Shown: positions 23,897-30,412 of the stretch, one piece after another | Position numbering within the stretch: the stretch's first letter is position 1 | Layout: the number at the start of each line of letters is the position of its first letter | Source of the DNA: CAYVMD01 sp964452465 | GTDB lineage: Bacteria > Armatimonadota > JACIXR01 | Length of the DNA: 32,625 bases | Assembly: GCA_964452465.1 (NCBI GenBank) | Contig: CAYVMD010000023.1 | Coordinates: 1-32,625, forward strand | Direction: 5' to 3' | Notes under the pieces: model-generated | The model's database searches: none | What the model was told of the DNA's origin: nothing | Seen by the model: the letters and a program-made list of their open reading frames with translations, nothing else | Position numbers and translations under genes: made by a program

Positions 23897-24913
23897 ATGG
23901 ACAAGGTAAAGTGCGCAATAGTAGGTTATGGACCTGCTTGCAATATGGGAAAATTGCACGCGGATTACATAACCGCTACCGATGGGCTGGAGCTCGTCGC
24001 GGTTTGCGACAAGGATCCTCAGCGAGTTGAGATAGCGAAAAGCGATTTTCCCGGAATAAGGGGCTATACCGATTTGAAGAAGATGCTCGAGGATTGTGAT
24101 TTCGACCTTGCAGTCATCGTCACCCCTCACAACACCCACTTCCCATTGGCGATGCAGTGCCTGGAAGGAGGTAAGCACACCATATTGGAAAAACCGATGT
24201 GCATCACCGCGGACGAGGCTACCCAGATGATAAAAACCGCTAAGGAAAAAGGGGTTATGCTCTCCGTCTTCCACAACAGGCGCTGGGACGGCGATTACCT
24301 CGCTCTTAAATCCGCCATCTCCCAGGGGCTTATCGGAGATGTATATCATGTAGAGGTGTTCATGGGCTATTACGGGCATCCCGGTCATTCCTGGAGATCG
24401 GACAAGGAGATCTCAGGAGGGGCGATCTACGATTGGGGCGCTCATCTCGTGGATTGGATTTTGGGTCTCATCCCCGCTCCCGCAAGGAGCGTCACGGGAT
24501 TCGCCCATAAACTCGTTTGGAAGGATGCGACCAACGAGGACAACATCGAGGCGGTGATCTCCTTCCAAAATGGCGCCGTCGCTTATGTGCATGTATCCTC
24601 CATAGCGATGGCTAAAAAACGAAGGTGGTTCATATTGGGCACCCAGGGTAGTCTGGAGGACGATTGGGGCGCCAAAACCTTCCAACTCAACAGGATGGTG
24701 AACGGAATGCCGATGAGGGGCGAGATCCCCTATAAGCATAGCGATTGGATGGCTTATTATCGCAACATCGCCGGGCATCTTTTGAGGGGGGAAGAGTTGG
24801 CGGTCAAGCCCGAAGAGGCGAGGAGGGTGATAGCTATACTTGAGGGGGCGAGCGAATCCGCCAGAAGGAGCGAGCCTGTGGAGATTCCCCTCGCTTTTTA
24901 CGAGCAGGGGTGA
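23897..24913 (+). CDS. Gfo/Idh/MocA-family NAD(P)-dependent oxidoreductase
   Basis: 338 residues of a cytoplasmic sugar or cyclitol dehydrogenase family. An N-terminal Rossmann domain begins VKCAIVGYGPACNMG, followed by TPHNTHFPLAMQCLEGGKH and the EKP motif (Glu98-Lys99-Pro100). The C-terminal alpha/beta domain has GGAIYDWGAHLVD, whose Asp179 and His183 match the usual catalytic D-x-x-x-H. Length is normal for the family. The ribosome binding site AAAAGGAGGA lies 10 or so bases before the ATG; a nearer ATG opens another frame without family features. The substrate is unknown, but the surrounding secreted hydrolases fit sugar catabolism. It is followed three bases later by folK, so the two are likely co-transcribed. 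Confidence 0.93.
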   Translation: MDKVKCAIVGYGPACNMGKLHADYITATDGLELVAVCDKDPQRVEIAKSDFPGIRGYTDLKKMLEDCDFDLAVIVTPHNTHFPLAMQCLEGGKHTILEKPMCITADEATQMIKTAKEKGVMLSVFHNRRWDGDYLALKSAISQGLIGDVYHVEVFMGYYGHPGHSWRSDKEISGGAIYDWGAHLVDWILGLIPAPARSVTGFAHKLVWKDATNEDNIEAVISFQNGAVAYVHVSSIAMAKKRRWFILGTQGSLEDDWGAKTFQLNRMVNGMPMRGEIPYKHSDWMAYYRNIAGHLLRGEELAVKPEEARRVIAILEGASESARRSEPVEIPLAFYEQG

Positions 24914-24916
24914 TGA

Positions 24917-25408
24917 ATGGCAGTAGCCTATCTCCTCCTGGGCTCCAATATAGGAGATAAGGAGAAGAATATAAAAGAGGCGCTCCTTCTCCTCCGGGAG
25001 AAGGGGATCCAAATAAGGAAGGTTTCCTCCTTATATCTATCCGCTCCCTGGGGCTATGAACAGCAAGAGGACTTCCTCAATCTGGCGGTGGAGGTGGAAA
25101 CCAACCTCCCTCCCCGGGATTTGTTGGCGGAATTAAAGGGTATAGAGAGGAGGATGGGCAGAAAGGAAACCTTCCGTTGGGGTCCTCGTAAGATAGATAT
25201 AGATATCCTCCTTTACGAGGACTTAGAGGTTAAGGAAGTGGATCTCATCATACCCCATCCCCGCCTGCAAGAACGCCTCTTCGCTCTCCTTCCCCTCCAG
25301 GAGATAGCCCCCTGCATTCGTTTGCCCGATTCCACATCGCCCTTCGCGGGAATGGAGGAATTGGCTAAGAAGCAAAAGGTGCGGAAATATAAAGAATTTG
25401 CCCTTTAA
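24917..25408 (+). CDS. folK: 2-amino-4-hydroxy-6-hydroxymethyldihydropteridine pyrophosphokinase (HPPK)
   Basis: 163 residues, normal for HPPK. The enzyme transfers pyrophosphate from ATP to the pterin precursor of folate. Visible are the N-terminal LLLGSNIGDKEKNI, the SSLYLSAPWGYEQQEDFLN block and the signature RWGPRKIDIDILLYED with the magnesium-binding aspartates Asp94 and Asp96. HPRLQERLF is also family-typical. The ATG lies three bases after the oxidoreductase stop, inside a GGGGTGATGA ribosome binding site. Pairing with a sugar oxidoreductase instead of other folate genes is unusual but harmless. Folate would be needed if the methyl groups from MtaB enter a tetrahydrofolate pool. Confidence 0.95.
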   Translation: MAVAYLLLGSNIGDKEKNIKEALLLLREKGIQIRKVSSLYLSAPWGYEQQEDFLNLAVEVETNLPPRDLLAELKGIERRMGRKETFRWGPRKIDIDILLYEDLEVKEVDLIIPHPRLQERLFALLPLQEIAPCIRLPDSTSPFAGMEELAKKQKVRKYKEFAL

Positions 25409-25413
25409 AAAAC

Positions 25414-25442
25414 TTGCTAAATTGTAGGGAAAAGGGTATATT
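25414..25442 (+). promoter_or_regulatory. Promoter of the small membrane protein gene
   Basis: TTGCTA (25414-25419), a 17-base spacer and TATATT (25437-25442), beginning six bases after the folK stop. Confidence 0.6.
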
Positions 25443-25476
25443 ATTCAAAAGATCATAAAGAAGGGAGGCAGAAGAG

Positions 25477-25737
25477 ATGGGAAATATCCTGGCTATCTTG
25501 TTAGGGCTTCTCTGCATAATTGGAGGAGGCTACGCTATATATGCTTGGTGGGACCTCGTTGTGCAATTTCTTGGGGGGTTCGTGGGCATCTTCCTTGTGC
25601 TTTTGGGGCTTCTCATTACAGCGATCGGCATAACCGAGCTACGCGCTGCTGCTGAGGAGAGGCGATTGAGGGAGGAATTGAAGGCGGAGGAGCTAAAGGC
25701 GGAAGCGGAGAGCAAGACGGAAGAGAAACAAGAGTGA
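25477..25737 (+). CDS. Small two-span membrane protein with charged helical tail
   Basis: 86 residues and no family recognised. Two hydrophobic segments (about 4-24 and 30-53, separated by AWWDLV) are followed by a highly charged, probably helical or coiled-coil tail rich in Glu, Lys and Ala (EERRLREELKAEELKAEAES). GAAGGGAGG precedes the ATG by eight bases. The gene has its own promoter and terminator, so it is a separate transcription unit. The tail may bind a cytoplasmic partner; no function is proposed. Confidence 0.75.
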   Translation: MGNILAILLGLLCIIGGGYAIYAWWDLVVQFLGGFVGIFLVLLGLLITAIGITELRAAAEERRLREELKAEELKAEAESKTEEKQE

Positions 25738-25746
25738 ATGCGTCAA

Positions 25747-25780
25747 GGGGGCGATGCGAGCATCGCCCCCGTAATTTTTT
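25747..25780 (+). terminator. Rho-independent terminator
   Basis: A perfect 10-bp stem, GGGGGCGATG (25747-25756) with CATCGCCCCC (25761-25770), and a CGAG loop. GTAA and six T (25775-25780) follow. It ends the transcript of the small membrane protein, 10 bases after its stop. Confidence 0.92.
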
Positions 25781-25834
25781 CCCGTAAAAAATCTCCTTTG
25801 GAGTAGGGGTGCAATGAGAAGGAGGAAGGTGAAG

Positions 25835-26383
25835 ATGGGAAGCAGGACATTGATAGTGGGGATATTGATCCTTTGCCTTTGGTTTGCTATAGCGGAAGCA
25901 AACCCCCCTATGAGGGATGATGTCTCTTTCCTAACGCTAAAGCCAAGCGAATCCATCCAAAAGGCGATAGATAAGGCTCCAGAGGGCGCGCTCATCTCCC
26001 TTGAAGAAGGGGTCTGGAAGGAGAATTTGGTGATAAAGAAGAGCATCACCCTACGGGGTAAAGGAGCGGGGAAGAGCGTTATAGAAGGGGTAGCGAAACA
26101 GGGTCTCGAGAAAGTTTACATTATGCTTGTAGCTTCACCTCAGAAGAATAAGACGATAAGGGTGGTTCTTCAAAACCTCACCCTGCGTGTTTCCCCGGGG
26201 AATCATGATATCTCCGGGATCAAACTTATGGGTGCTCACGGGCTATCATTGAGAGGTGTAGCTTTTCCAATATCGTTCCCGGGATCGAGCTTGTGGATAC
26301 TTCCCAGGCTATCATCGAAGGATGCAGCATTTCCAATAGCGAGCGGTGCATATTTCTTCGGAAGTCTTCCAAGGCTATCGTAA
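25835..26383 (+). CDS. Secreted right-handed beta-helix protein, 5' part of a frameshifted gene
   Basis: The ATG at 25835 is chosen because AAGGAGG lies nine bases before it and the product starts with a good signal peptide (MGSRTLIVGILILCLWFAIAEA); an in-frame ATG at 25814 has only a weak site. The sequence then shows the start of a pectate-lyase-like parallel beta-helix: SESIQKAIDKAPEGALISLE, then KKSITLRGKGAGKSVIEG and VLQNLTLRVSPGNHDISGIK. From about 26232 the frame turns into non-family sequence (LSLRGVAFPISFPG...), while the neighbouring frame continues the helix in perfect register. One base appears to be missing near 26231-26240. The family includes NosD-like and polysaccharide-degrading helices; the function here is unknown. 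Confidence 0.7.
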   Translation: MGSRTLIVGILILCLWFAIAEANPPMRDDVSFLTLKPSESIQKAIDKAPEGALISLEEGVWKENLVIKKSITLRGKGAGKSVIEGVAKQGLEKVYIMLVASPQKNKTIRVVLQNLTLRVSPGNHDISGIKLMGAHGLSLRGVAFPISFPGSSLWILPRLSSKDAAFPIASGAYFFGSLPRLS

Positions 26384-26763
26384 GAGGTTGTTCCCTTTCA
26401 GATTCCCAGACGGGAGTGCATCTTGAGCATTCTTCTCGAGCTATCATCGTTCATTGCCACATTTTCTCCAACGAGGAAGGCATAATCGTTTGGAATTCTT
26501 CCCGGGCCATCATCAAGGGCTGCAATATCTCTTCCAATGGAGGGAATATTTGTCTTGCGAACTCTGCCCAAGCTACCCTCGAGAATTGCGAGGTTTCCTG
26601 GGGGGAGGTGGGCGTTGATCTTTCCGACTCTTCCAGAGCTACCATCAAAGGTTGTCTCATATCCAGGCAGAACTTTGGCATATACCTTTCAGATTCTGCT
26701 CAGGCCAGGATAGAAGACAATCGGATCGTAGAGAACGAGAATGGGGTGTGGGTGGAAAAGGGA
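26236..26763 (+). repeat. Eight tandem 66-base beta-helix coil repeats
   Basis: Eight consecutive 22-codon units without a single length change, each with the (S/A)xA(I/T)(I/L)xxC core. The strict 66-base spacing fixes the register and shows where the upstream frame break lies. Confidence 0.75.
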
Positions 26764-26895
26764 TTTAATGGCTATGTGGTGGGGAAGAGGAACTTTATCC
26801 CCGCACCCGGCGAGCCCCAAGGGAACAAGAAAAAAGATATTAACCGTCCAGAATTCCCCTTCCTTAAGACCGAAAAAGGGGGGGGAGTGGGGTAG
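26293..26895 (+). CDS. 3' part of the frameshifted beta-helix gene
   Basis: This frame carries the regular 22-residue beta-helix coils, starting before the nominal GTG at 26293. Coils repeat the pattern S-x-A-I-I-x-G-C-x-I-S...G-I-x-L...S, for example SKAIVRGCSLSDSQTGV and SRATIKGCLISRQNFGI, and end with VVGKRNFIPAP. There is no ribosome binding site or signal peptide at this start, so it is not an independent gene. Joined to 25835-26383 it gives a protein of about 353 residues. The C-terminal tail (EPQGNKKKDINRPEF...) is low-complexity. Confidence 0.7.
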   Translation: MDTSQAIIEGCSISNSERCIFLRKSSKAIVRGCSLSDSQTGVHLEHSSRAIIVHCHIFSNEEGIIVWNSSRAIIKGCNISSNGGNICLANSAQATLENCEVSWGEVGVDLSDSSRATIKGCLISRQNFGIYLSDSAQARIEDNRIVENENGVWVEKGFNGYVVGKRNFIPAPGEPQGNKKKDINRPEFPFLKTEKGGGVG

Positions 26896-26966
26896 ACTAA
26901 AAGGAAGGAACACCTTCTTCCCAGAAGGGTTCGAAATACCTGTGCTCTCTTCCTAAAGCGGGAGGC

Positions 26967-28145
26967 TCAGACTTGGTTGTGGCGCTGGAGGATCTTCTCC
27001 GCCAATTCCTCCAATGCTCGTAGATCCTCCTTCTTCGGATAGCCTTTGGCGAGCACCGGCTCCAGGAACTCCACCTTAAGGGGCGCCAAGATCTCCTTAA
27101 TAATCTCCACCATCCTCCCTCCCCAACTGTAGGAACCGATTACGCCCGCAAAGCGCACCTTCGGTCTAAGGGCGGAGGATAGATGGACGGCGTAGAGCAT
27201 CGCGGGGTGGGGAGTGGTAAGCACGGTGGGGGATGCCAGAATCAGGGTGGCGGGATCCACCAGGGACATAGCTAACTCCCCTAAATCCTCCCGCGTCAGA
27301 TCGAATACCTTAACCGCTACTCCTCTTTGGATGAGGGCGTCTATCAAATGTTCCACCATCTTCTTGGTCGAGCCGTGCATGGAAACATGGAGGAGAAGCA
27401 CTTCCTTCTTTGGCACATCGCTCGTCCAATCCTCGTAGGCGGAGAGGATGAACTCCGGCTTATCATAGATGGGTCCGTGGCTGGGGGCTATCATCTCCAC
27501 CCCCAATTCCCTCACCTTGGGGATATAATTCTTTATCAACCTCCGGAAGGGCATCATTATCTCTGCGTAATACCTTTTCGCTGCGCTATAAACCGCTACC
27601 TCGTCGGCCGCGTAAAGGTCGCTTGTTGCGAGGTGTGAGCCGAAAAGGTCGCAGGGGAAGAGGAGCCTATCCTCCTCGAGGTAGGTGACCATGGTCTCTG
27701 GCCAATGCACCCAAGGCATGTGGAGGAAGCGAAGCGTCCTCTGCCCCAGGGACAATGTCTGGTTGTCCCCTACAGTTAGGAAGTTCTCCTCCTTGAGGGA
27801 GGGCATAAGGTCGATGAGTATCTCCTTGCATTTGGGGGTGCAAACGACCTTCGCTTCTGGATAGCCCTTCAAAACCGCGGGGATGGCGCCGGAATGGTCC
27901 TGCTCCGCGTGGTTCGCCACCACAAAATCTATGCGCTCTAAGCCCAAAGATCGCAGGTTGTGGATGAGTTCTTCTTCCTTGGAAGGATCAACCGTGTCTA
28001 TGAGGGCTACCTTCTCGCTCCCTTTTACGATGTAGGCGTTATAACTCGTCCCTTGGGGGAGGGGGATGAGGGCGTCGAAGAGCGTTCTATCCCAATCTAT
28101 TGCGCCCACAGAGTATATTCCGGGCTTCATCTCTCGAACCGCCAT
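26967..28145 (-). CDS. fprA: Flavodiiron protein (type A), O2/NO reductase
   Basis: 392 residues with an N-terminal metallo-beta-lactamase-like diiron domain and a C-terminal flavodoxin domain (about 250-392). All usual iron ligands are visible: His79, Glu81 and Asp83 in NHAEQDHSGAI, His147 in MPWVHWPETM, Asp166 in FPCDLFGSH and His223 in SHGPIYD. The FMN phosphate loop is HVSMHGSTKKM. In anaerobes these enzymes reduce oxygen to water, or NO to N2O, with electrons from rubredoxin, and a rubredoxin gene lies three positions upstream (29510). GGGAGG is about ten bases before the ATG, and only three bases separate it from hcp. It is the last gene of the cluster. Confidence 0.95.
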   Translation of the reverse strand: MAVREMKPGIYSVGAIDWDRTLFDALIPLPQGTSYNAYIVKGSEKVALIDTVDPSKEEELIHNLRSLGLERIDFVVANHAEQDHSGAIPAVLKGYPEAKVVCTPKCKEILIDLMPSLKEENFLTVGDNQTLSLGQRTLRFLHMPWVHWPETMVTYLEEDRLLFPCDLFGSHLATSDLYAADEVAVYSAAKRYYAEIMMPFRRLIKNYIPKVRELGVEMIAPSHGPIYDKPEFILSAYEDWTSDVPKKEVLLLHVSMHGSTKKMVEHLIDALIQRGVAVKVFDLTREDLGELAMSLVDPATLILASPTVLTTPHPAMLYAVHLSSALRPKVRFAGVIGSYSWGGRMVEIIKEILAPLKVEFLEPVLAKGYPKKEDLRALEELAEKILQRHNQV

Positions 28146-28148
28146 ATC

Positions 28149-29459
28149 TCAATCGCCTCCCATTATCTCCTTTATATCCTCCTCGGGCTCCCCTATCAGC
28201 CTCAGGTCGTATTCGCTTCGTAGTATCTCCAGCATCCTTTCGTTGATCCAGGCGGGCAAGATGGGACCGATCCTTATCCCCTTTATCCCCAGATAAAGGA
28301 GGGTCCAGAGGATGCCCACCGCCTTTTGCTCCATCCAGGAGAGGACGAGGGTGAGGGGAAGGTCGTTGACTCCTACCCCGAACAGCTCGGCAAGGGCTTG
28401 GGCTATCTCTATGGCAACTATTGCATCGTTGCACTGCCCGAGGTCGAGCAAACGGGGGATGCCATCTATATCCCCCAGATCGAGGTCGTTGATGCGGAAC
28501 TTACCACAAGCAAGGGTGAGGATTACCGTTTCCTTTGGCAGTTTCTCCACGAATTCCCTGTAATAATTCGCCTTCTTTGTGGGGGAATCGCATCCGCCCA
28601 CGAGGAAGAAGCGCTTTATCTTCCCCTCCTCCACCAATTCCTTGATCTTACCCGCCAATGAAAGGATGGTGGACTTGGAGAAGCCCGTGGTGAGCACGAT
28701 AGGGCTCGGCTTTTCCTCCAAATCGGGAAGGGTGAGAGCCTTTTCTATGAGGGGGGAGAAATCGTAACCCTCGATGTGCCTCACGCCGGGCAGACCTGTA
28801 GGAGGGATGGTGAACATCCTATCCCTATATTCCTCCCTGGGAATGAGGACGCAGTTGGAGGTGCCGAGGATGGCAACGGGATATTTGGAGAATAACTCTC
28901 GTTGGTCATGCCAAGCTCCGCCAAGGTTGCCCACTAGGTGCTCATATTGCCTCAACTTAGGATAGCCATGAGCGGGAAGGAGCTCGGAGTGGGTATAGAC
29001 TTTGATGCCCGTGCCCTGGCTTTGCTTCAGGAGCTCGTCCAAGGCTTTGAGGTTATGCCCAGTGGCGATTATCCCTTTCCCCTTGAGGGTGCTCGTGGAA
29101 ACCTTGGTTGGCTCGGGCTCTCCGAAATGCGTGATGTGGGCTTCCTTGAGGAGCTTCATGGTGCGTAGATTCATCTCGCCCGCTTTGAGGGCATAGCGGA
29201 GGAATGCCTCCTCAGAAAAATTGACATTTGTGAGGGTGGAATAGAACGCCTCCGCGAAGAATTCCTCCACCTTCTCATCGGTATAGCCCAATTCCCTGGC
29301 GTGATATAAATAGGCGGAGATGCCCTTGAGGGCGAAGAGCAGATTATCCTGGAGGCGGTTTACGGTAGGGCTCTTCCCACAAACACCGTTACGCGTGCAG
29401 GCGATACCTCCTACGGTCTGGGAACATTGATAGCAAAACATATCCAATGCTTGGGTCAC
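28149..29459 (-). CDS. hcp: Hybrid cluster protein, short class (class III-like)
   Basis: 436 residues; the usual enzyme is about 540-550. The N-terminal cubane motif is present as Cys9, Cys12, Cys21 and Cys27 (MFCYQCSQT...ACTRNGVCGKSP). Family blocks for the hybrid cluster follow: GHNLKALDELLKQSQG, HSELLPAHGYP, LGTSNCVLIP, VGGCDSPTKKANYY, LACGKFRIN and LGQCNDAIVAIEIA. The missing length sits after the N-terminal cysteines, as in class III Hcp of thermophiles and archaea. The enzyme is an NO reductase/hydroxylamine reductase and a protein S-nitrosylase. The GTG start lies 10 bases after GGAGG; an ATG six codons later lacks a ribosome binding site. Neighbours rubredoxin and FprA fit nitrosative and oxygen stress defence. 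Confidence 0.95.
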   Translation of the reverse strand: MTQALDMFCYQCSQTVGGIACTRNGVCGKSPTVNRLQDNLLFALKGISAYLYHARELGYTDEKVEEFFAEAFYSTLTNVNFSEEAFLRYALKAGEMNLRTMKLLKEAHITHFGEPEPTKVSTSTLKGKGIIATGHNLKALDELLKQSQGTGIKVYTHSELLPAHGYPKLRQYEHLVGNLGGAWHDQRELFSKYPVAILGTSNCVLIPREEYRDRMFTIPPTGLPGVRHIEGYDFSPLIEKALTLPDLEEKPSPIVLTTGFSKSTILSLAGKIKELVEEGKIKRFFLVGGCDSPTKKANYYREFVEKLPKETVILTLACGKFRINDLDLGDIDGIPRLLDLGQCNDAIVAIEIAQALAELFGVGVNDLPLTLVLSWMEQKAVGILWTLLYLGIKGIRIGPILPAWINERMLEILRSEYDLRLIGEPEEDIKEIMGGD

Positions 29460-29509
29460 TCTTGGAGTCCCTCCTTTTTGAGCAAAGGAATACAGAAAGG
29501 TTCTTTAGC

Positions 29510-29671
29510 CTACTCCATCACCTCGAATTGGGATTTATCCGCTCCACAGATTGGGCAGACCCAATCGTCGGGCAAATCCTCGAAGGCGGTGCCGGGCGGA
29601 ATGTTTGAGTCAGGGTCGCCCCTCTCCGGGTCATACACATATCCACATACCGAGCATATATACTTTGCCAT
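29510..29671 (-). CDS. Rubredoxin
   Basis: 53 residues with the two iron-binding motifs: Cys6/Cys9 in YICSVCGYVYDPERGDP and Cys39/Cys42 in WVCPICGADKSQFE. Length and layout are normal. It is the small one-electron carrier that feeds flavodiiron proteins and rubrerythrins. GGAGG lies nine bases before the ATG, and the start codon shares one base with the stop of the preceding gene, so translation is coupled. It sits in the same operon as hcp and fprA and is the likely electron donor of FprA. Confidence 0.97.
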   Translation of the reverse strand: MAKYICSVCGYVYDPERGDPDSNIPPGTAFEDLPDDWVCPICGADKSQFEVME

Positions 29672-29973
29672 CACAATCGACCTCCACTTCTATACCTATC
29701 TTTTAATTCGCCCTTCTTGCCCTTGTTCCACCCCTCTACCTTGGAGAAATAGCCGGTCACGCGCGTTATATGCTCCACATTGCGTCCTCTCTCTATGAGG
29801 GTAAGGAGCTTCTCCGGCGTCAATTTCTCCAGCGCCCATTGCTCCACCCGTAGAGCCTCGTTCTCCTCATCGTAGAGGGTGTGGTGGAAGTAATAAGCGG
29901 ATTCATCCTCCTTGTAGAACCCCTTTATGTAGGGGTTCCGCTCCAAGAACTCCTCTAACTCCTTGTGGGTCAT
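29671..29973 (-). CDS. Cysteine-free glycyl-radical tail protein, NrdD-like (YfiD-type spare part?)
   Basis: 100 residues. The C-terminal third (RNVEHITRVTGYFSKVEGWN followed by KGKKGELKDRYR) closely resembles the extreme C-terminus of class III anaerobic ribonucleotide reductase, where RVTGY contains the radical glycine (here Gly74). The N-terminal two thirds (FLERNPYIKGFYKEDESAYY...) match nothing I recognise. The protein has no cysteine at all, so it lacks both the zinc-binding cysteines that precede the radical loop in NrdD and the catalytic thiyl cysteine; it cannot be a reductase itself. GGGAGGTG stands six bases before the ATG. The stop overlaps the rubredoxin start. By analogy with YfiD/GrcA, which replaces the damaged tail of pyruvate formate-lyase, it may repair oxygen-cleaved NrdD; this is inference. 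Confidence 0.8.
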   Translation of the reverse strand: MTHKELEEFLERNPYIKGFYKEDESAYYFHHTLYDEENEALRVEQWALEKLTPEKLLTLIERGRNVEHITRVTGYFSKVEGWNKGKKGELKDRYRSGGRL

Positions 29974-30007
29974 TCAAGGCACCTCCCTTATGGAGTATAC
30001 GACATTT

Positions 30008-30412
30008 TCAGCCGAGGCGCACCTCCATTGCCCTATAGGGGCACACCTCAACGCATATCTCGCAGGCTACACATTTTTCGGGGAAGAAAACAACCCGCCT
30101 CTCCTCATCGAACTGAAGGGCATCTGTGGGGCAATGCACAATGCATGCCCCACAATGCGTGCACAGCTCCTCCACCATTACCACATCCTGGCTCAAAGGT
30201 TGCACCTTTACTCCCTTCTCCGCAAGATAATCCATCCCCTTCTTGAAATCTTCCTCCTCTCCCTCTATCTCTAAGACCATAAGCCCCTCGCTATCGGGGG
30301 TTATATCCGCCCTCAGGATGTTGAAGACTAAGTTGTAATCCTTGATCAACTTATAGACGACGGGCTGATCCACAAGGAGGGGAGGAAACCTCAGAACGAG
30401 CCTCGCCTTCAT
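30008..30412 (-). CDS. NIL-domain ferredoxin, partner of the DUF39 sulfurtransferase
   Basis: 134 residues: an N-terminal NIL domain (about 1-78, a small beta-alpha-beta regulatory or binding fold) and a 2[4Fe-4S] ferredoxin with Cys84, 87, 90, 94 (CTHCGACIVHCP) and Cys114, 117, 120, 124 (CVACEICVEVCP). This is the MA1822-type protein that works with MA1821/DUF39 in homocysteine formation in methanogens. It directly follows that gene here: the TAA stop of DUF39 and this ATG are adjacent, within a GGAGGTG ribosome binding site. Electron delivery or sulfur handling is its likely role. Confidence 0.92.
   Translation of the reverse strand: MKARLVLRFPPLLVDQPVVYKLIKDYNLVFNILRADITPDSEGLMVLEIEGEEEDFKKGMDYLAEKGVKVQPLSQDVVMVEELCTHCGACIVHCPTDALQFDEERRVVFFPEKCVACEICVEVCPYRAMEVRLG

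Noticed and set aside
29671..29973. Annotation as a full anaerobic ribonucleotide reductase
   Set aside because: Only 100 residues and no cysteine; it cannot catalyse the reaction alone.
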